Below are positions 19,469-31,189 of a DNA stretch of 64,000 nt, piece after piece. The position numbers were made by a program, and so were the translations under genes. The notes beneath the pieces were generated by a model. It did not search any database. It had not been told where the DNA came from and saw only the letters and a list, made by a program, of their open reading frames with translations. Every line of letters begins with the position of its first letter. Positions within the stretch are counted from its first letter, which is position 1. The DNA lies in NCBI GenBank assembly GCA_002786065.1, contig NHNY01000004.1, positions 744,001 through 808,000 of the forward strand. Direction: 5' to 3'. The stretch is from Microcyclospora pomicola (Eukaryota; Ascomycota; Dothideomycetes; Capnodiales).

Positions 19469-21282
19469 ATGAGTTCACCTCACTCTGACATCCTTCCGAA
19501 CACATTTCTCTTCCTCCGCCTTCCTACCGAGCAATTGAAGCTCATTGAGCTTAAGCCAAACACGTAGGTCGTCTTTTCGCTTCGCCCAAGACCCACCACT
19601 CGATGAGTCCTGCTGCTCCATACTGAGAATGGCGCAGGATCGTCGACATCGGAAAGCTTGGCTCTTTTCCCTCTAATTACCTCTTGGGCCGTCCATATTA
19701 CTATACCTACGAGTTGCTGGAGAAGCGCGAAGGTGCGGCATATAGCAGGCTGCGTATTGTCCCGCCGAGCGAGCTGAACGAGGAAGTCGTTGCTGAGGAC
19801 GCGAATCTTGCGGAGAGTCGAGAAGAGTCGAGCAATGGCGGCGTGGACGAGCAATTGGAACTGTTGAACAGTGTCGGCCTGAAGAACAATCAACTCACCG
19901 TGGACGATGCGACTCGGCAAGGCCTATCACATGCTGAGATCGAAGAGCTGAAGAAGTCTGCCGGGGGGAAAGAGATTATTGAGAAGATTCTTGCCAACCA
20001 TGCCGGGCTTGATGAGAAGACAGCATTCTCCAGGGCGAAATATTTGGTCAGGAAGAAGCAGAAATACCTCAAGCGCTTTACTGCTATGCCTATGGACATA
20101 GGGAACTTGGTCGAGTACGTGCTGGAAAAGGAGCCCAACAGAATCCTCGAGATGCGCGAGGAAGTGCTGGGACTGGTGTCGGCATGGAGTAACGTGCACT
20201 TTACTGGTCATGATCAGCTGAATAACACTGACTCGGGGAAAAAATTTGGAGGTGGGAGATGGCTTGCGGTGGATGAGACGGGCGGATTGCTTGTTGCCGC
20301 CATGGCAGAAAGAATGGGCATGTTGTACCCGCCATCTGACGACGCTGTCGACAAGGCTGCCTCAGGGCAAAACGGCGTCCACGAGTCCGAACAGCAAGAC
20401 GCCATCGACAGCAGCGGTGACATTGAGCTTAAAGACGCACCACAAGCCAACGAAGATCTGGACGTTTTACAGCCATCGCAACCCGAACATTTCAAACCAC
20501 AAGGCAGGGTCGTGCATCGAGACTTTCCGTCCATGTCTCGCACCAACAGCATCACCCTCCTTCACCCAGCTATTCAACCTAATCTCTCCTTGCTGAAATA
20601 CTTTGGATATGATGCAAACATCCCGGACCCAGATCACCCACTACACACGCGCATCAAACCTCTATCATGGCTGCAACTACTCCATCCAGAGAATGATCCC
20701 ACATATCGGGAGCCCGAGCGTGTCGGTGATGCCGAGCTAGCAGGTTGGAAAAGCGGTAAGCGCAGCACATACTGGAAGAAACGTCGGAGGTGGGAGCGAT
20801 GTCAGTCCATCGTCAATGAAGCGCGCGAGGGCGGCTTCGAAGGTCTAGTGATCGCAAGCAATATGGACCCCTCGACAATTCTCCCACACGCCGTGTCTCT
20901 CGTGCGAGGCGGCGGCCACATCGTCGTCTACAGTCCGACCCCCGAACCCCTCGTCGCCCTGGTCGATCTGTACTCCAAGGAGCGACGCATGGCGTACATT
21001 GGTCACCTCGCTAAGGGCGAGACGCCACCAGTCGAGGACTTCCCCGTTGATCCTCGGGTTCTGCTTGCGCCGACGCTGCAGACCAGCAGAGTCCGGGAGT
21101 GGCAGGTCCTGCCCGGGAGGACCCATCCGCTCATGACCAGTAAAGGCGGCGCGGACGGGTATGTCTTTACTGCGAGGAAAGTGATCCCACTTGAGGGCGG
21201 CGTGGAGGCGAGAGGCAAGTTCGGAAGCAAGCGCCGGAAGGTGGAGGTGAGCAGCGATGCGGCAGAGGACGAAATTACGTGA
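19469..21282 (+). CDS. TRM6: tRNA (adenine58-N1)-methyltransferase non-catalytic subunit Trm6
   Basis: Two exons (19469-19563 and 19638-21282) encode 579 aa. The short first exon starts at an ATG and supplies the conserved N-terminus; across the junction the protein reads LKPNTIVDIGKLGSFPSN, then YLLGRP, the standard Trm6/Gcd10 opening. Trm6 binds tRNA and forms an alpha2beta2 complex with the catalytic Trm61, making m1A58, which stabilises initiator tRNA-Met. The AEIEELK and AKYLVRKKQKYLKRF segments and the C-terminal Rossmann-like part (GLVIASNMDPSTILPHAVSL) fit the family. No SAM-binding Gly-rich loop is seen, as expected for this subunit. An acidic, poorly conserved insert lies at about residues 250-300. 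The gene converges on URC1. Confidence 0.92.
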
Positions 21283-21517
21283 GGCTGACCGAGGATTGCG
21301 CTGGAATGTTACGTGGACCGATAACTCCAGAGGATGAATTCTATGGACGAACCATGGATGCAACTCGTGCTATGCTGTCTCTATTTACATCCAATGCAAC
21401 CACATCTCCAATATGCTAGTATGGCACAAACTCCGCGGTAACATAAGATCAGTGACTTTGATGCTTGACATTCAACGTGCCTCGTCGAAGCGTCCATTCA
21501 GAGCTGAGGACCCGTCT

Positions 21518-23151
21518 CTAGTGATCGATATCATCCCATGCGCGGCCCTTGACTTGGTCCAGCTCCTCCAACGTCATCACCTTACCAGTCGTGACTGAAT
21601 GATACATTGTCAGCGGACCAATCAAGACAGGTTAGGATGAAACGGGAGTCACTCACAGTACCCAGCATGGATCTTTGCATCGATCTCCACCCTGCTGTCT
21701 TCCGGGATCAGCTCGTCGGGAATCGGCACACGCTCATGGATCGGGATGCCCTGGCTGACGATGGCATCGTGCTTCATGTCTGACATGGACAACATGCGAT
21801 CGACCTTCTGGATGCCCAGCCAGTGCAGGATATCCGGCATCAGCGCCTGGAAGCGCATGTCCTTGACGCCGGCGATGTTCTCAGTCCGCTTGAAGTACTC
21901 CGAGGCCTTGTCGCTGCCGCGCTTGCGGGCGTTGTACACGAGGTACTTGGTGACCTCGCCGAGCGCGCGGCCTTCCTTGCGGAAGTAGATGACCACGCCG
22001 GAGCCACCGTTCTGCGCCTCCTTGACCGCTTCTTCGATGCCGAAGGACAGGTAGGGCCGGCAGGTGCAGATGTCCGAGCCGAAGACATCGGAGCCGTTAC
22101 ACTCGTCGTGCACGCGCAGGGCGAGCCGGACGCTGGGGTCGGACATCTTCGCCGGGTCACCGAAGCAGTAGACCGTGAGCCCGCCGATCGGAGGTAAGAA
22201 AACTTTGATGTCGTTGCGGGTGATTAGTTCTGGGTATGAGCCTCCGGTGTGTTCGAAGAGAGAGCGGCGGAGCGTGCCTTCATCGATACCGAAGCGCTCG
22301 GCTACGCCTGGGAGGTACCAGACTGGCTCGACGGCGAACTTTGTCACGGCGAGCTCACCTGTGTTGTTGAGGCAGATCTTGCCGTCCGGCACCAATCGAC
22401 CGGCGCGAACAGCCTCTTCCAGCTCAGGGACTTTCATATGTGCTTTGGTCACCGCGATGGTCGGTCGGATCTCGATGTTCTCGTCCTTGATGATGTCCGA
22501 GTACAGCCACGGCGCAAGATGGCCCAGGGGATCCATGGCGACGATTTTCTTGGGGTCCGACCAGGCCGGGAACGGGCCTATGGTGGAAGCCGGTTCGGTG
22601 TTGGTGAAGTCTGCTCGATGTTCCGACGTCAACTGTTGGGCGGCCATGGCGAGAGCGTAGTAGATACTGTAGGAACCGCCATGCGCTCCAATTGCATTGC
22701 GGCGACGGATCGTGCTGGGTCCACGAGAGACAACGACAGGTCCTCGCTTCTTGGGATCCTTCTCGCCCCATTCCATAGGTAGAGGGTCGACACCGGCCTG
22801 GCCTGGGTATGAGGTGAGGATGATCTTGGAAGTCGTTGTGCTGCCTCTTCTTGGTGGTGGCGAAGAGGACAGAGTATGGCCATTGGCGTCCTTGCCGTCC
22901 AGAGAGGCGATGCTCTCCCGATGACCCGGCGTTCCCGTCAGACTCGGACTCTGGTTTGGTGGAATGCTTGGGCTCGGGAGACTGGCATGATGCGCAATGC
23001 CATCCTGGGACTGCTTGATACTCGAGAGCACATTGACACGACCATTGATAGTGTCGACCGCAGAAGCAAGGGTTGCATGGTCTTGTTTCAGCGACTTGAC
23101 GGACGATAGAATCTCCTGGAGGAGAGCATTCGTACTAGATTCGTCAGCCAT
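21518..23151 (-). CDS. URC1: Urc1-type GTP cyclohydrolase II-like protein (uracil catabolism)
   Basis: Two exons on the minus strand (23151-21657 and 21594-21518) give 523 aa. Without the 62-bp intron the frame would stop two codons into it; splicing adds the conserved tail TTGKVMTLEELDQVKGRAWD. The N-terminal ~60 residues are a short coiled coil, then come a disordered Ser/Pro stretch, a Urc1-specific domain (about 160-290, DPKKIVAMDPLGHLAPWLYS), and the GTP cyclohydrolase II-like domain. In that domain the zinc ligands are present as Cys-x10-Cys-x-Cys (ECNGSDVFGSDICTC) followed by YFRKEGRALGE. In Lachancea kluyveri URC1 is needed to use uracil as sole nitrogen source. That this protein is Urc1 rather than the riboflavin enzyme Rib1 rests on the long N-terminal domain. 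Confidence 0.85.
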
Positions 23152-23706
23152 GGTGGTTTTGGATCGTTGGGGTCGTATCTGCCACAGTGCTGGCTATATA
23201 GGAGTTGAAGTGGGAGTGCTGGTCAATCGCTGTACCCTATACATACGCGGACGCATTCACATAAACTGCTCCGATCAAGCTGGCACACTGAGCTACAAAA
23301 TGAGTTGCGGTGCTTGTGAAGGCGTGATGATAGGATAGTGACAGCAACACTTCGGCAATTGGAGCATGAACCAGCGGTCAACAACACCTTGCAATCCTGT
23401 AGACAAGGTCAACCACTTCGCATAGCGTCCCAGTGGGTCTGTTCCCATTGAACGACCGGCTATCGCTGATAAGCCACGGGTCAGCCCGGCAGGGTGCTGT
23501 TACGTTACAAGGTAAACACCCCTCCAGCTACTCTTGACAAGGCAACCCAACCTCCCGTCTTCAGGCATGACTTGAGGCGCAGCACAACGACCATGGAGTC
23601 GCAGCGGCACAGCATAAGCCTATATTGCGAAGAAAGCTGAGTATTTCTTGTTCTTTTCATCTCATGCTCTCCTGCTTAGCATACATTTGCACTCGCGCAC
23701 TGCCCA
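23152..23706. other. Intergenic region, divergent between URC1 and the DUF7730-like gene
   Basis: 555 bp between two start codons on opposite strands, with no coding signal. It presumably holds both promoters. Confidence 0.4.
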
Positions 23707-24804
23707 ATGGCGCGATGGCGCGATCTCATGGAATCATGCGACGAAGCAGTCGTGGCTTGCCTTCTCTTCCTTGCCACAGCGATATACTGGTTCTTTGTGT
23801 TGATCCATTTCGGCCCTTGCGCGGCCAATGAGAGGAAAAAGAAAAGAAGACGCTTGCAAGACGTGCCCGAGCCTCCTGTGCGTCCACTGCCACCCCGGAA
23901 AAGACGACTCACGAACCCGTCGGGGGCGCACACACAGCAACAGTCTCGATTGATGGCAACAGTCCCGGTCGAGTTGAGGTTGATGATCTGGGCACATGTA
24001 CTAGGCCCCCGGTATGACGGCGACGCTCTACATCTCGATCTTGGCAGTGGTGGTCTCAGATACTATCGCTGCTGTCATGGCATGCACCTGGGATTTCCGA
24101 ATGGTGACCATTCATGTTGGAAACTACCTTGGACCAAGGAGGAACGCCATAAGTATGATAGGAGTGGCAATGTTATGACCTCCTGGGGCCAAATGCTACC
24201 TCCTGAGAAGCTATGCTCTCTTCTGCTGACGTGTAAACTTGTGTAAGTGCGCCTTCGGTCGCCTCAGCCTGGGTACTCACGGAATCCATATAGTTACGCC
24301 GAAACTGTCGACATTATCTACCGGGACAACACATGGAATATGCGACGATGCGACAGCATGATCAGACTACCCAAGGTCATACTTCCTCATCGTTTCCAGT
24401 GCATCCGGCAAATTCAATTTTCTGTGGAACTTCCCCGCCCGTTCAGGCTGAACAACTACCAGGGAAGGATCACCAAACAAAGCGCATACTTCAAAGGCTG
24501 GGACGATGAGTCGAGATGGCTTGCAGCGTGCAATGTGCTAGCTTCCTTCCAGTCTCTGCAAGACCTGGCCATTGACATATCATCTTGTTATTCTCGTCTT
24601 AGCACAAGCTTTGGTAATGACAATGACCAAGACGACAACTCTATGGTCTTGATACTAGAGCCACTGAAGGCTGTGCGCGCTTCGAGGTTTTCCGTTGTCA
24701 GCTACTACTTTTCACTTGCAGTCCAGAGGCGGCTGGGCGAAGTCCCGTTCCACGTCCATCCACCTTCGATGCAAGGCTTCGGACGCCTTGAGCTCGGCGA
24801 GTGA
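23707..24804 (+). CDS. DUF7730-type hypothetical protein with an N-terminal membrane segment
   Basis: Two exons (23707-24242 and 24294-24804) encode 348 aa; the 51-bp intron interrupts the conserved stretch LLLTCKLVYAETVDIIYRDN. That motif and the preceding VPVELRLMIWAHVLG are typical of the large fungal DUF7730 (F-box-like) family of unknown function. Residues ~15-37 (VVACLLFLATAIYWFFVLIHF) form a membrane-spanning or signal-anchor segment followed by a basic patch (KKKRRR), which points to a type II or cytosol-facing membrane protein. The function is unknown. It stands alone, with ELF1 downstream in tandem. Confidence 0.72.
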
Positions 24805-25178
24805 TATCGACGTCACGCGAGATTGACGGCATGTAAATGTAGTACAATTGCGAATTGAATGTCATGCGTGATCTGTGACTCAAACTTATCCTCAATGCTG
24901 TCTTGATAAATGACGCCGCCGGTCGTCGCTTGGGTACGAGCATACCGTACGTCTCGAATTGTGCCACACTGTGGCGTCAGAGCTAGAAGCTCAAATGCCT
25001 TGCATGTGCTTGCATGTGCTAGCATGTGCTCTTTCGTCAACTCCAAGTCCTCTTCTCGGTCATTTTGATCCACTGTCTGGAGCTACTCCTACAGCATCAC
25101 CTGCGCAGCATCAAGAATAAATCTCCCGCTTTGCAAGTGAAACCCTTCAGCCCAGATCAGACCCTTCGCACAGTAAGC
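24805..25178. other. Intergenic region, promoter of ELF1
   Basis: About 370 bp without a gene. It contains a three-copy 10-bp tandem repeat at 25001-25030, about 150 bp before the ELF1 start codon. Confidence 0.4.
25001..25030. repeat. 10-bp tandem repeat, three copies, in the ELF1 promoter
   Basis: TGCATGTGCT occurs twice and is followed by AGCATGTGCT, with no spacing. The GCATG core recurs every 10 bp, one helical turn, so the copies would lie on the same DNA face. Confidence 0.75.
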
Positions 25179-25711
25179 ATGGGTAAACGCAAGAAGTCAT
25201 CGAAGCCTATGGGACCCAAGAAGGTAAAGCTCCTACAGACATCGTACTGCGGGCCACTCGCACCCGGCTGACTCTTGACAGCGCGAAGGCTTAGCGACGA
25301 CCTTCAAGTGCGTCTTCTGCAACAACGAGAACTCCGTCTCGGTCAAGATCGAGAAGAAAAGCGCCATCGGCACGCTCTCATGTCGACAATGCGGGCAGCA
25401 GTACCAGACCACGACTAACAGTACGCATGGCGCGCCCATCCACGTATCAATGGAAGGATTCGGATGGTCATGCTGATCTTGCAACAGGTCTCTCTGCGCC
25501 GGTAGATGTCTACTTTGACTGGATCGACGCCTGCGACGAGGTTGCGAAAGAACAAGCGAACAGCGCAAGCGCCGCACGAGGACTGCCGGCGTATGCGCGG
25601 CCGGCCGCGACACAGTCCCATGCGCAGGATGAGAAGTATTCGGAAGAGGACGGGTTTGTGGTCAATGATGAGCCGGACGGGGAGGCAGCGTATGATGAGG
25701 AGGATGACTGA
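25179..25711 (+). CDS. ELF1: Transcription elongation factor 1 homolog (Elf1/ELOF1)
   Basis: Three exons (25179-25223, 25282-25420, 25488-25711) encode 135 aa. The first exon holds only the basic tail MGKRKKSSKPMGPKK. Exon 2 carries the zinc ribbon with Cys-x2-Cys pairs FKCVFCNNE and LSCRQCGQ. Exon 3 continues with the conserved APVDVYFDWIDACDE, after which an acidic, fungal-type C-terminal extension follows. Elf1 binds elongating RNA polymerase II near the downstream DNA and helps it pass nucleosomes and lesions. The 45-nt first coding exon is easily missed by automatic annotation. All donor and acceptor sites are GT-AG and the phase is kept. Confidence 0.93.
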
Positions 25712-26695
25712 GGGCTGGTGCATGCATGATGGCAAATATCTTGTGGTCGGGGAGCCACGAAGCGGAGTTCAGGGAGTACGTCCGGTGACAAGCGGCTGTA
25801 AGTTGAGCAGGATGTCTGCTGAAAGCAGGTCAAGCGTGCTGGAGACAGGTATCGAGCGCACTGAAAGAGATTGGGCTCCATCGTCGAATACTGGTGCTTC
25901 GTGTGAAGAGGCTATACATCACATGACGAGCGATGCTATGGCACTGTGAAGGCCACAGGTCAGACATCGCGATGGCCTGACGCTCTGGGATGGACATGAC
26001 CAACGATATCTCAAGTATGATGACCATACGCGGTCATGCAATACATAAAAATGTTACAGTGGCTTGACAGAGCTCATATTTCCCCACGATATCCACAATC
26101 TCTCCCGTGAAAGTTCCCCTGCCTTTTGGTGAAGCAGAAGAAGCGCCAGCGTCCCAGAGAAGGACCATATCAGGCAAACTCCTGTAGCTCGCAGCAATCG
26201 ACAACATCAACATAATGCAGTACGCTGTCGATCCTGTAACGGAACCTTTCCACCTTATGCCGCGTGTACCATACCCAGACAGTTCTCGGGAAATTGCATT
26301 ATTTACAGTTTTTTCGCCGAACAACGCCTGAGAGAATTCACCTTGTCTCGATTCACCCTACAGCTTTGTCGGCGCGATCGCATTCCAGTCTTTTCGCGTT
26401 GTGTCGTCTTCACATGCCCATCGAAGAGCATCAGGCGCGATGGGAGTATGTCAATATCCTGTTGAGGACAAGTTCCCGGTCACGGCCAATTTGTCTTCAA
26501 TCTGCATAGGTCTGAAACCAACCCGCCACGGCCTCCTTCGCTATACATCTAGACTGTCATTGTGTCGAAGAGGTCAAGACACGTCCCCGTCCTTTCCCAG
26601 GCGACTTGGATTCGAGGATTGGAGAGACTGCTGTTGCGCGGTGGATGAAGTAGACCGGAGTAGCATCCTCGTCGTCCCTTGGAAAGCTTCATTCG
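25712..26695. other. Gene-free region of about 1 kb
   Basis: No frame with family resemblance on either strand. It contains the ELF1 3' end. No RNA gene is recognised. Confidence 0.4.
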
Positions 26696-27397
26696 ATGGC
26701 GCGAATATACCACGACTGCTCGGAAGTTGGCCGCGACAAACTGAATACTTCAACGCCATCACCCACCAAACCGTCCAGGTTCTGCATGTTGCTAGCCAAG
26801 CTCACGCCCAAAGTCTTCTCCGCTCGCAAGAGAGCTGCCGCTTCAGCAGCGGCCGAGTTCTGCCGTCGTCTCGCTCTGCCAGCCACAGGGCCGGAAGCCG
26901 CCGAGCACAAAGTCGCCGCCGAGGACGCGCGACGGTATGCCGACTTCCACCGCGCACGTTTGCGAGAGGCATCGACCACGAGTAGCCGGCGCGGGATGCT
27001 GTGCGAGCTTACCGCGGCGTTCGATCATGGCATCACAGGCGACCGCGAGTGGTTCGCGCTTGCCTCGGAGATCCCGGAGCTGCTACCGGAGAGCACACCG
27101 CGCGAGGAAGATGTGAAGACGTGTGCAGAGCTCCGCGCGACGATCTGGAAGAAACAAGAGATTGGAGATTGGACGTTTGAGAAAGGGGAAAGGAGGAGTG
27201 AGAGGAGGAGAAGGCGTGGTGGGAGTGACCCGCTGGCGTCGTATGGGCCGAGAGACGAGGTAGTGGTTGCGGACTATGAGCCTCCCATTCTTGAGCCGGA
27301 TGCAAAGACATCTGGAGTGCTGTGCGGCGCAATTGACTTTTTGCGAGGTCTGACAAGGAGGATCCGGTGCTGTGCGTGGAAACGGAAGAATGAGTGA
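26696..27397 (+). CDS. Hypothetical protein
   Basis: An ORF of 233 aa; an internal ATG at 26786 (MLLAKLTPKVFSARKRA) may be the true start, because the preceding 30 codons look less coding-like. The protein is Ala/Arg/Glu-rich and mostly helical, with a strongly basic patch near residue 170 (ERRSERRRRRGG) and a Cys pair near the end (RIRCCAWKRK). I recognise no domain. Third-position GC bias in the 3' two thirds argues for real coding. It could still be a lineage-specific gene or a chance ORF. Confidence 0.45.
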   Translation: MARIYHDCSEVGRDKLNTSTPSPTKPSRFCMLLAKLTPKVFSARKRAAASAAAEFCRRLALPATGPEAAEHKVAAEDARRYADFHRARLREASTTSSRRGMLCELTAAFDHGITGDREWFALASEIPELLPESTPREEDVKTCAELRATIWKKQEIGDWTFEKGERRSERRRRRGGSDPLASYGPRDEVVVADYEPPILEPDAKTSGVLCGAIDFLRGLTRRIRCCAWKRKNE

Positions 27398-27919
27398 CGG
27401 ATGACAGAGTCGATGAACTGTGGTGAAATGTTCCCACCGCCTGATTTGGGATGTTGGAATGTCCTTACAAGCACCTTTTGCAGCGGGTCAACTATTCTTC
27501 CTGTCAGCAGTCTTGATTACGTTGTATTCGGCGAACCCGTGGCAATCCTCGTTCCAAATGATCGTCTTAATGTGAGTTCGTCAGCAGAAGTCACAAATGA
27601 CCGACGATCATGTCGCATTCTTCCGATTGAGATGACCATTGAACGAGTATCTGCATTGTGGACATTTCTTGCGAAGCCGCCAGACAATAACGCCAACACT
27701 GTAATGAGCGCCGGAAGCAACAGCAAACTCGGCCCATGAGGATCAGTCCTGAGCACTCTACCATTAATCAAAGTGACCGCCCCCATAAAATGTACCCACG
27801 AACTCAAGCATGGCTCGTACTGCTTGCGCTCTTCCAAGGGATATAACACGCTTCGCTTCGTACACCAGTCGTACCCGCAATCTTGCCGGCACCTTCACGA
27901 TGCTCGCACAAGTGCAGCA

Positions 27920-28605
27920 TCACATTACCAGGCACTTCGCGTTGCCCTCTTTCGGTTGTCCGGCTTCTTGACCTTTCTCGATCTCTGCAATCATTCCTTC
28001 GAATGCCTTGTTGACATTCTCATTGTAGCGTGCGCTGGCCTCGACAAACCCACATCCCAGCTGGTCGGCCAACTTCTTACCGTCGACGGTCTGCACCTGC
28101 CGTTGCTCGGGTCGTAGGTCGGATTTGTTGCCTACCATCATTATGGGGACCACGTCTGCGCCCTGTGTCTACACGTCAGTTGCCTGGCGCTGACCTCGTG
28201 ATGTGCCTATGCCTACAAGGTGGTTGAGGATCTTGTCCCGGATAATGCTGCACATCTCGAAGCTCTGCTTGTTGCCGACCGAGTAGACGATCATGTAGCC
28301 ATGGATGCCGATGAAGTGTTTGCTGTTGAGGATTGTGTATTCATCCTGGCCGGCAGTGTCGATCATCTCAACGGCGAAGTCCTGGTTCTTGTACCGAATC
28401 ACTTTGCTGAAGGTGTTCTCTATGGTGGGGTAGTAGGAGTCGACGAAGTGGCCGTCGACATACTGTACGGTGAGCGAGCTCTTGCCTGTCAGGCTCGCCG
28501 AGGTCAGTCAGCGAAGGTGATGGAGCTGGTGTATGATCTGCTCCTCGTACCGACCGATCTACTGCCGACGATGGCCATCTTGCGCTGTTTCTGCTGGGGC
28601 GCCAT
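27920..28605 (-). CDS. RHB1: Rheb-type small GTPase
   Basis: Three exons on the minus strand (28605-28551, 28485-28217, 28162-27920) give 188 aa. The P-loop reads GSRSVGKSS: the Arg in place of the usual Gly is the signature of Rheb. Switch I (YYPTIENTF), switch II (DTAGQDEY), the NKSD guanine motif and the ASA element are all present. The tail ends in CLVM, a CaaX box for farnesylation. Rheb activates TORC1 on vacuolar or endosomal membranes and in fungi also affects basic amino-acid uptake. The first intron splits the Gly codon of the P-loop. The hypothetical gene upstream on the plus strand converges on it. Confidence 0.93.
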
Positions 28606-29623
28606 GCTGAGTGAAGATACTCGAGAAGATGTCTAGGAGCTTATGATGGTCTCGTCTCGGAGAGAAGGATAGCAATGAGCTAGTTAGACGACCGGGGCGA
28701 ACACTGGTACGTATTTCGTAGCCTCTACCCGTTCGCAACGAACCGGGTCGCCTCGAGGGTCGGGTTGTCGGTGGGGAAATCGTCGCTCGAACATTGGGAC
28801 GTCAAAATGTTATAGCGGTCCCTCCTTCCGATGTGTTTTGGTGGGACCACGGCCCGTTGCCATCAGCATCCATTGCGAGGACTGACCATGACATAACCCT
28901 AACCTCACTTCATGTTCGTTTCCTTTCCGATCCTGTACATCACCTTATCGCGATCTACAACCCGGTCGGTATAGAGAGGATATATGCTGGAATGGACGAC
29001 GTGCATATGCGCGGTGAGAGGTCATGTATATGTCACGAGTACGTAACCGACACAGCTGACAAGGATATCTATCAATCTCGGATAATGTCGCGTGCAATAT
29101 TGTACTACATTACACTACATTCTGGAGCCGATTTATTCGTCATTGCACTGCTATTGTGTGCAGTCTAGGAGAAGGACACCTTCAGTCCCGGGCCTTGGAA
29201 CGCTCTGCGTATGAAGTAGCACTGAACAATGAGCTTCTTGCTCCAGCATGCTTGCTTGAAATCCTAAGGTATGTTGTACATGTTTTGTAGCTGATAGCAC
29301 GTATGAACAAAGACCGTGCTCACACGACGCGCAGCATTCCCTTTCATGCCTTTCGTCACAGTCAAACCGTGGCATTGCTTTCCAATGAGACTTGTCGGAC
29401 AATCCGATGATCTATGTCGTGTTTTTACATGTCTACAAAGATTTCGATTTCATACAGGACCAAAGAAGTGTCACTCAATATCGATACCTAATGTTCATTT
29501 TCGGATTCGCAATGTGGTGCTCGACCACGGGGTATCATGCTATACTTGAAGAGATGTCCTCCAGACCGATACGCCAGCCCGATCCCGCCCAAAATAAACG
29601 CCATACAACCAGTCTCGTTCATA
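28606..29623. other. Gene-free region of about 1 kb between RHEB and BDP1
   Basis: It lies upstream of RHEB and downstream of BDP1, both on the minus strand. No supported gene or repeat is seen. Confidence 0.4.
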
Positions 29624-31189
29624 TCAATTCTCGGTCGACTCCACAACGATCTCTTCGGGTCCACCCCCGCCCAGAGTACCAACGCCAGGCTTCTTGCCCT
29701 TATTTGCCTTCCGAGCCGCAGCCTTCTCCTTTCTATCCTGCTTCCTCTTTTCTGCAGCCTCCTGTTGCTTTTGTTGGATGTCTTGTTGCCGTTGAGTTTC
29801 TGTATTCTCTTGCAATGCTGCAGCAAGCTCCTCTTCCCTATCCTTCATTGACTCTCGAATAATCTGGGTCGCGTGCTCATAGCTCTCGTACTTTGTGTAC
29901 ACACTCACGTCCTCACCAACTTCTCGAGCGTAGAACTCAAGGTTCATGGGCTTGTTCTCTTTCCCGAGCAATGCCGCATTGATCCGAGCGAGGTCGATCT
30001 TTTCCTCGCGGATAAATTTCTTCTTCACTTGCATACGTGTTTTGGGTGGAAACATCTTGCTGATGATGTCGAAGTCTGTCCCGAACATCCGCAATGCATC
30101 ATAAAATCTATCAGTTTCTTCGTCAGTCCAGGGATCACTCTTGGATTTGTAAACAGGCACCCGCTCTTTCGGATCTCGGCGGCGATTGTTCATGTATGTA
30201 GCGCGATTCATTTGCTCCGTCAAATCGTTCTCTTCTTCTACTTCGTCGTCATTGATCGCATTCGCATGAGCTTGGGCGCTCTGGTCAATGCTGAGTGTCA
30301 TCTCGTCCTCAACAATTTGGCCGTTGACGATTCGAAGTCCTATCCCGGTGGCCTCGTTATTCGCATTCAGATCTGCTGGGGTGGCACTGGCCTGTCCATC
30401 TGCTAGCTCTGTTGATTCAACGACCTGGTCTGCATGTGCTTTGTCGTTAGTATGACCTGCTCTAATCCTCTCCACCTCCTCCTGCTTCCTTCGAGCGACT
30501 TCGGCCCAGTCAATTTCGGCCATTCTTTTCTCACGTTCGGAAGCCTTGCCGCGCTTCGATGCGAAGCTGAGCTCGAACATGGTGGCATTTGCTGGGTTTA
30601 TCTCAGGCTCCTCATCACTCGGATTCTCCTTGCCATCCACTATGCTCACTTCCTTGACCTTCTTCTTTCGCTGTCGCTTCCTGGGCTTCGTTATTGCAGG
30701 AGGTGGGGACGACTCTCTTTGGGTGGCATGTTCATCAGAATTCACAACGTTTGGCGCACTTTTACGCTTGTTTCGCCGTGTCCTGGCCGATTGAGGGTTT
30801 GGTCTTGCATTGGATGGAGACGTCAATTCTGACGCCGGAGAGACCTCAGGTACTTCACGTTGTGTGGTTTGAGATAGGTCTGCACGGAGCTCGACATTTT
30901 GGTCTTGCCTCGGGACAGTATTCTGCTTAGTTGAGCCATGGTCAAGAACCTCTGGCTGAGGCTCTACGCGAGCAGCCCCTTGAGACGCGACTGGACTTGC
31001 TACAGGAGCAGGTGTCGAAGCATTCGGTGTAGCAGATGCGGTTGCGACATTTGATACAGTCTCTGCTGGTGCCGTTCGAGGAGAATCAGCCTCGATGGAC
31101 GCTTGATCCGCTTGTGGCTTTGCAGGCGGCCGTCTGCGAGCTGCAGCTTTGGGGGCGGCTCGTTTGCCTCCAACCGCAGAGGAGATCAT
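29624..31189 (-). CDS. BDP1: TFIIIB subunit B'' (Bdp1)
   Basis: A single-exon ORF of 521 aa from the ATG at 31189; the frame remains open a few codons further upstream but only to a GTG. The long N-terminal half is Ala/Pro/Ser-rich and disordered with nuclear-type basic runs (KPRKRQRKKK). The SANT/Myb domain lies at about residues 340-405 (SDPWTDEETDRFYDALRMFG, then DFDIISKMFPPKTRMQVKKK) and is followed by IREEKIDLARINAALL, all hallmarks of Bdp1. The C-terminus is a Gln/Glu/Lys-rich coiled coil. Bdp1 joins Brf1 and TBP to form TFIIIB, which recruits RNA polymerase III to tRNA and 5S genes. It is divergent from BRE1, with 365 bp between the start codons. Confidence 0.9.
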   Translation of the reverse strand: MISSAVGGKRAAPKAAARRRPPAKPQADQASIEADSPRTAPAETVSNVATASATPNASTPAPVASPVASQGAARVEPQPEVLDHGSTKQNTVPRQDQNVELRADLSQTTQREVPEVSPASELTSPSNARPNPQSARTRRNKRKSAPNVVNSDEHATQRESSPPPAITKPRKRQRKKKVKEVSIVDGKENPSDEEPEINPANATMFELSFASKRGKASEREKRMAEIDWAEVARRKQEEVERIRAGHTNDKAHADQVVESTELADGQASATPADLNANNEATGIGLRIVNGQIVEDEMTLSIDQSAQAHANAINDDEVEEENDLTEQMNRATYMNNRRRDPKERVPVYKSKSDPWTDEETDRFYDALRMFGTDFDIISKMFPPKTRMQVKKKFIREEKIDLARINAALLGKENKPMNLEFYAREVGEDVSVYTKYESYEHATQIIRESMKDREEELAAALQENTETQRQQDIQQKQQEAAEKRKQDRKEKAAARKANKGKKPGVGTLGGGGPEEIVVESTEN

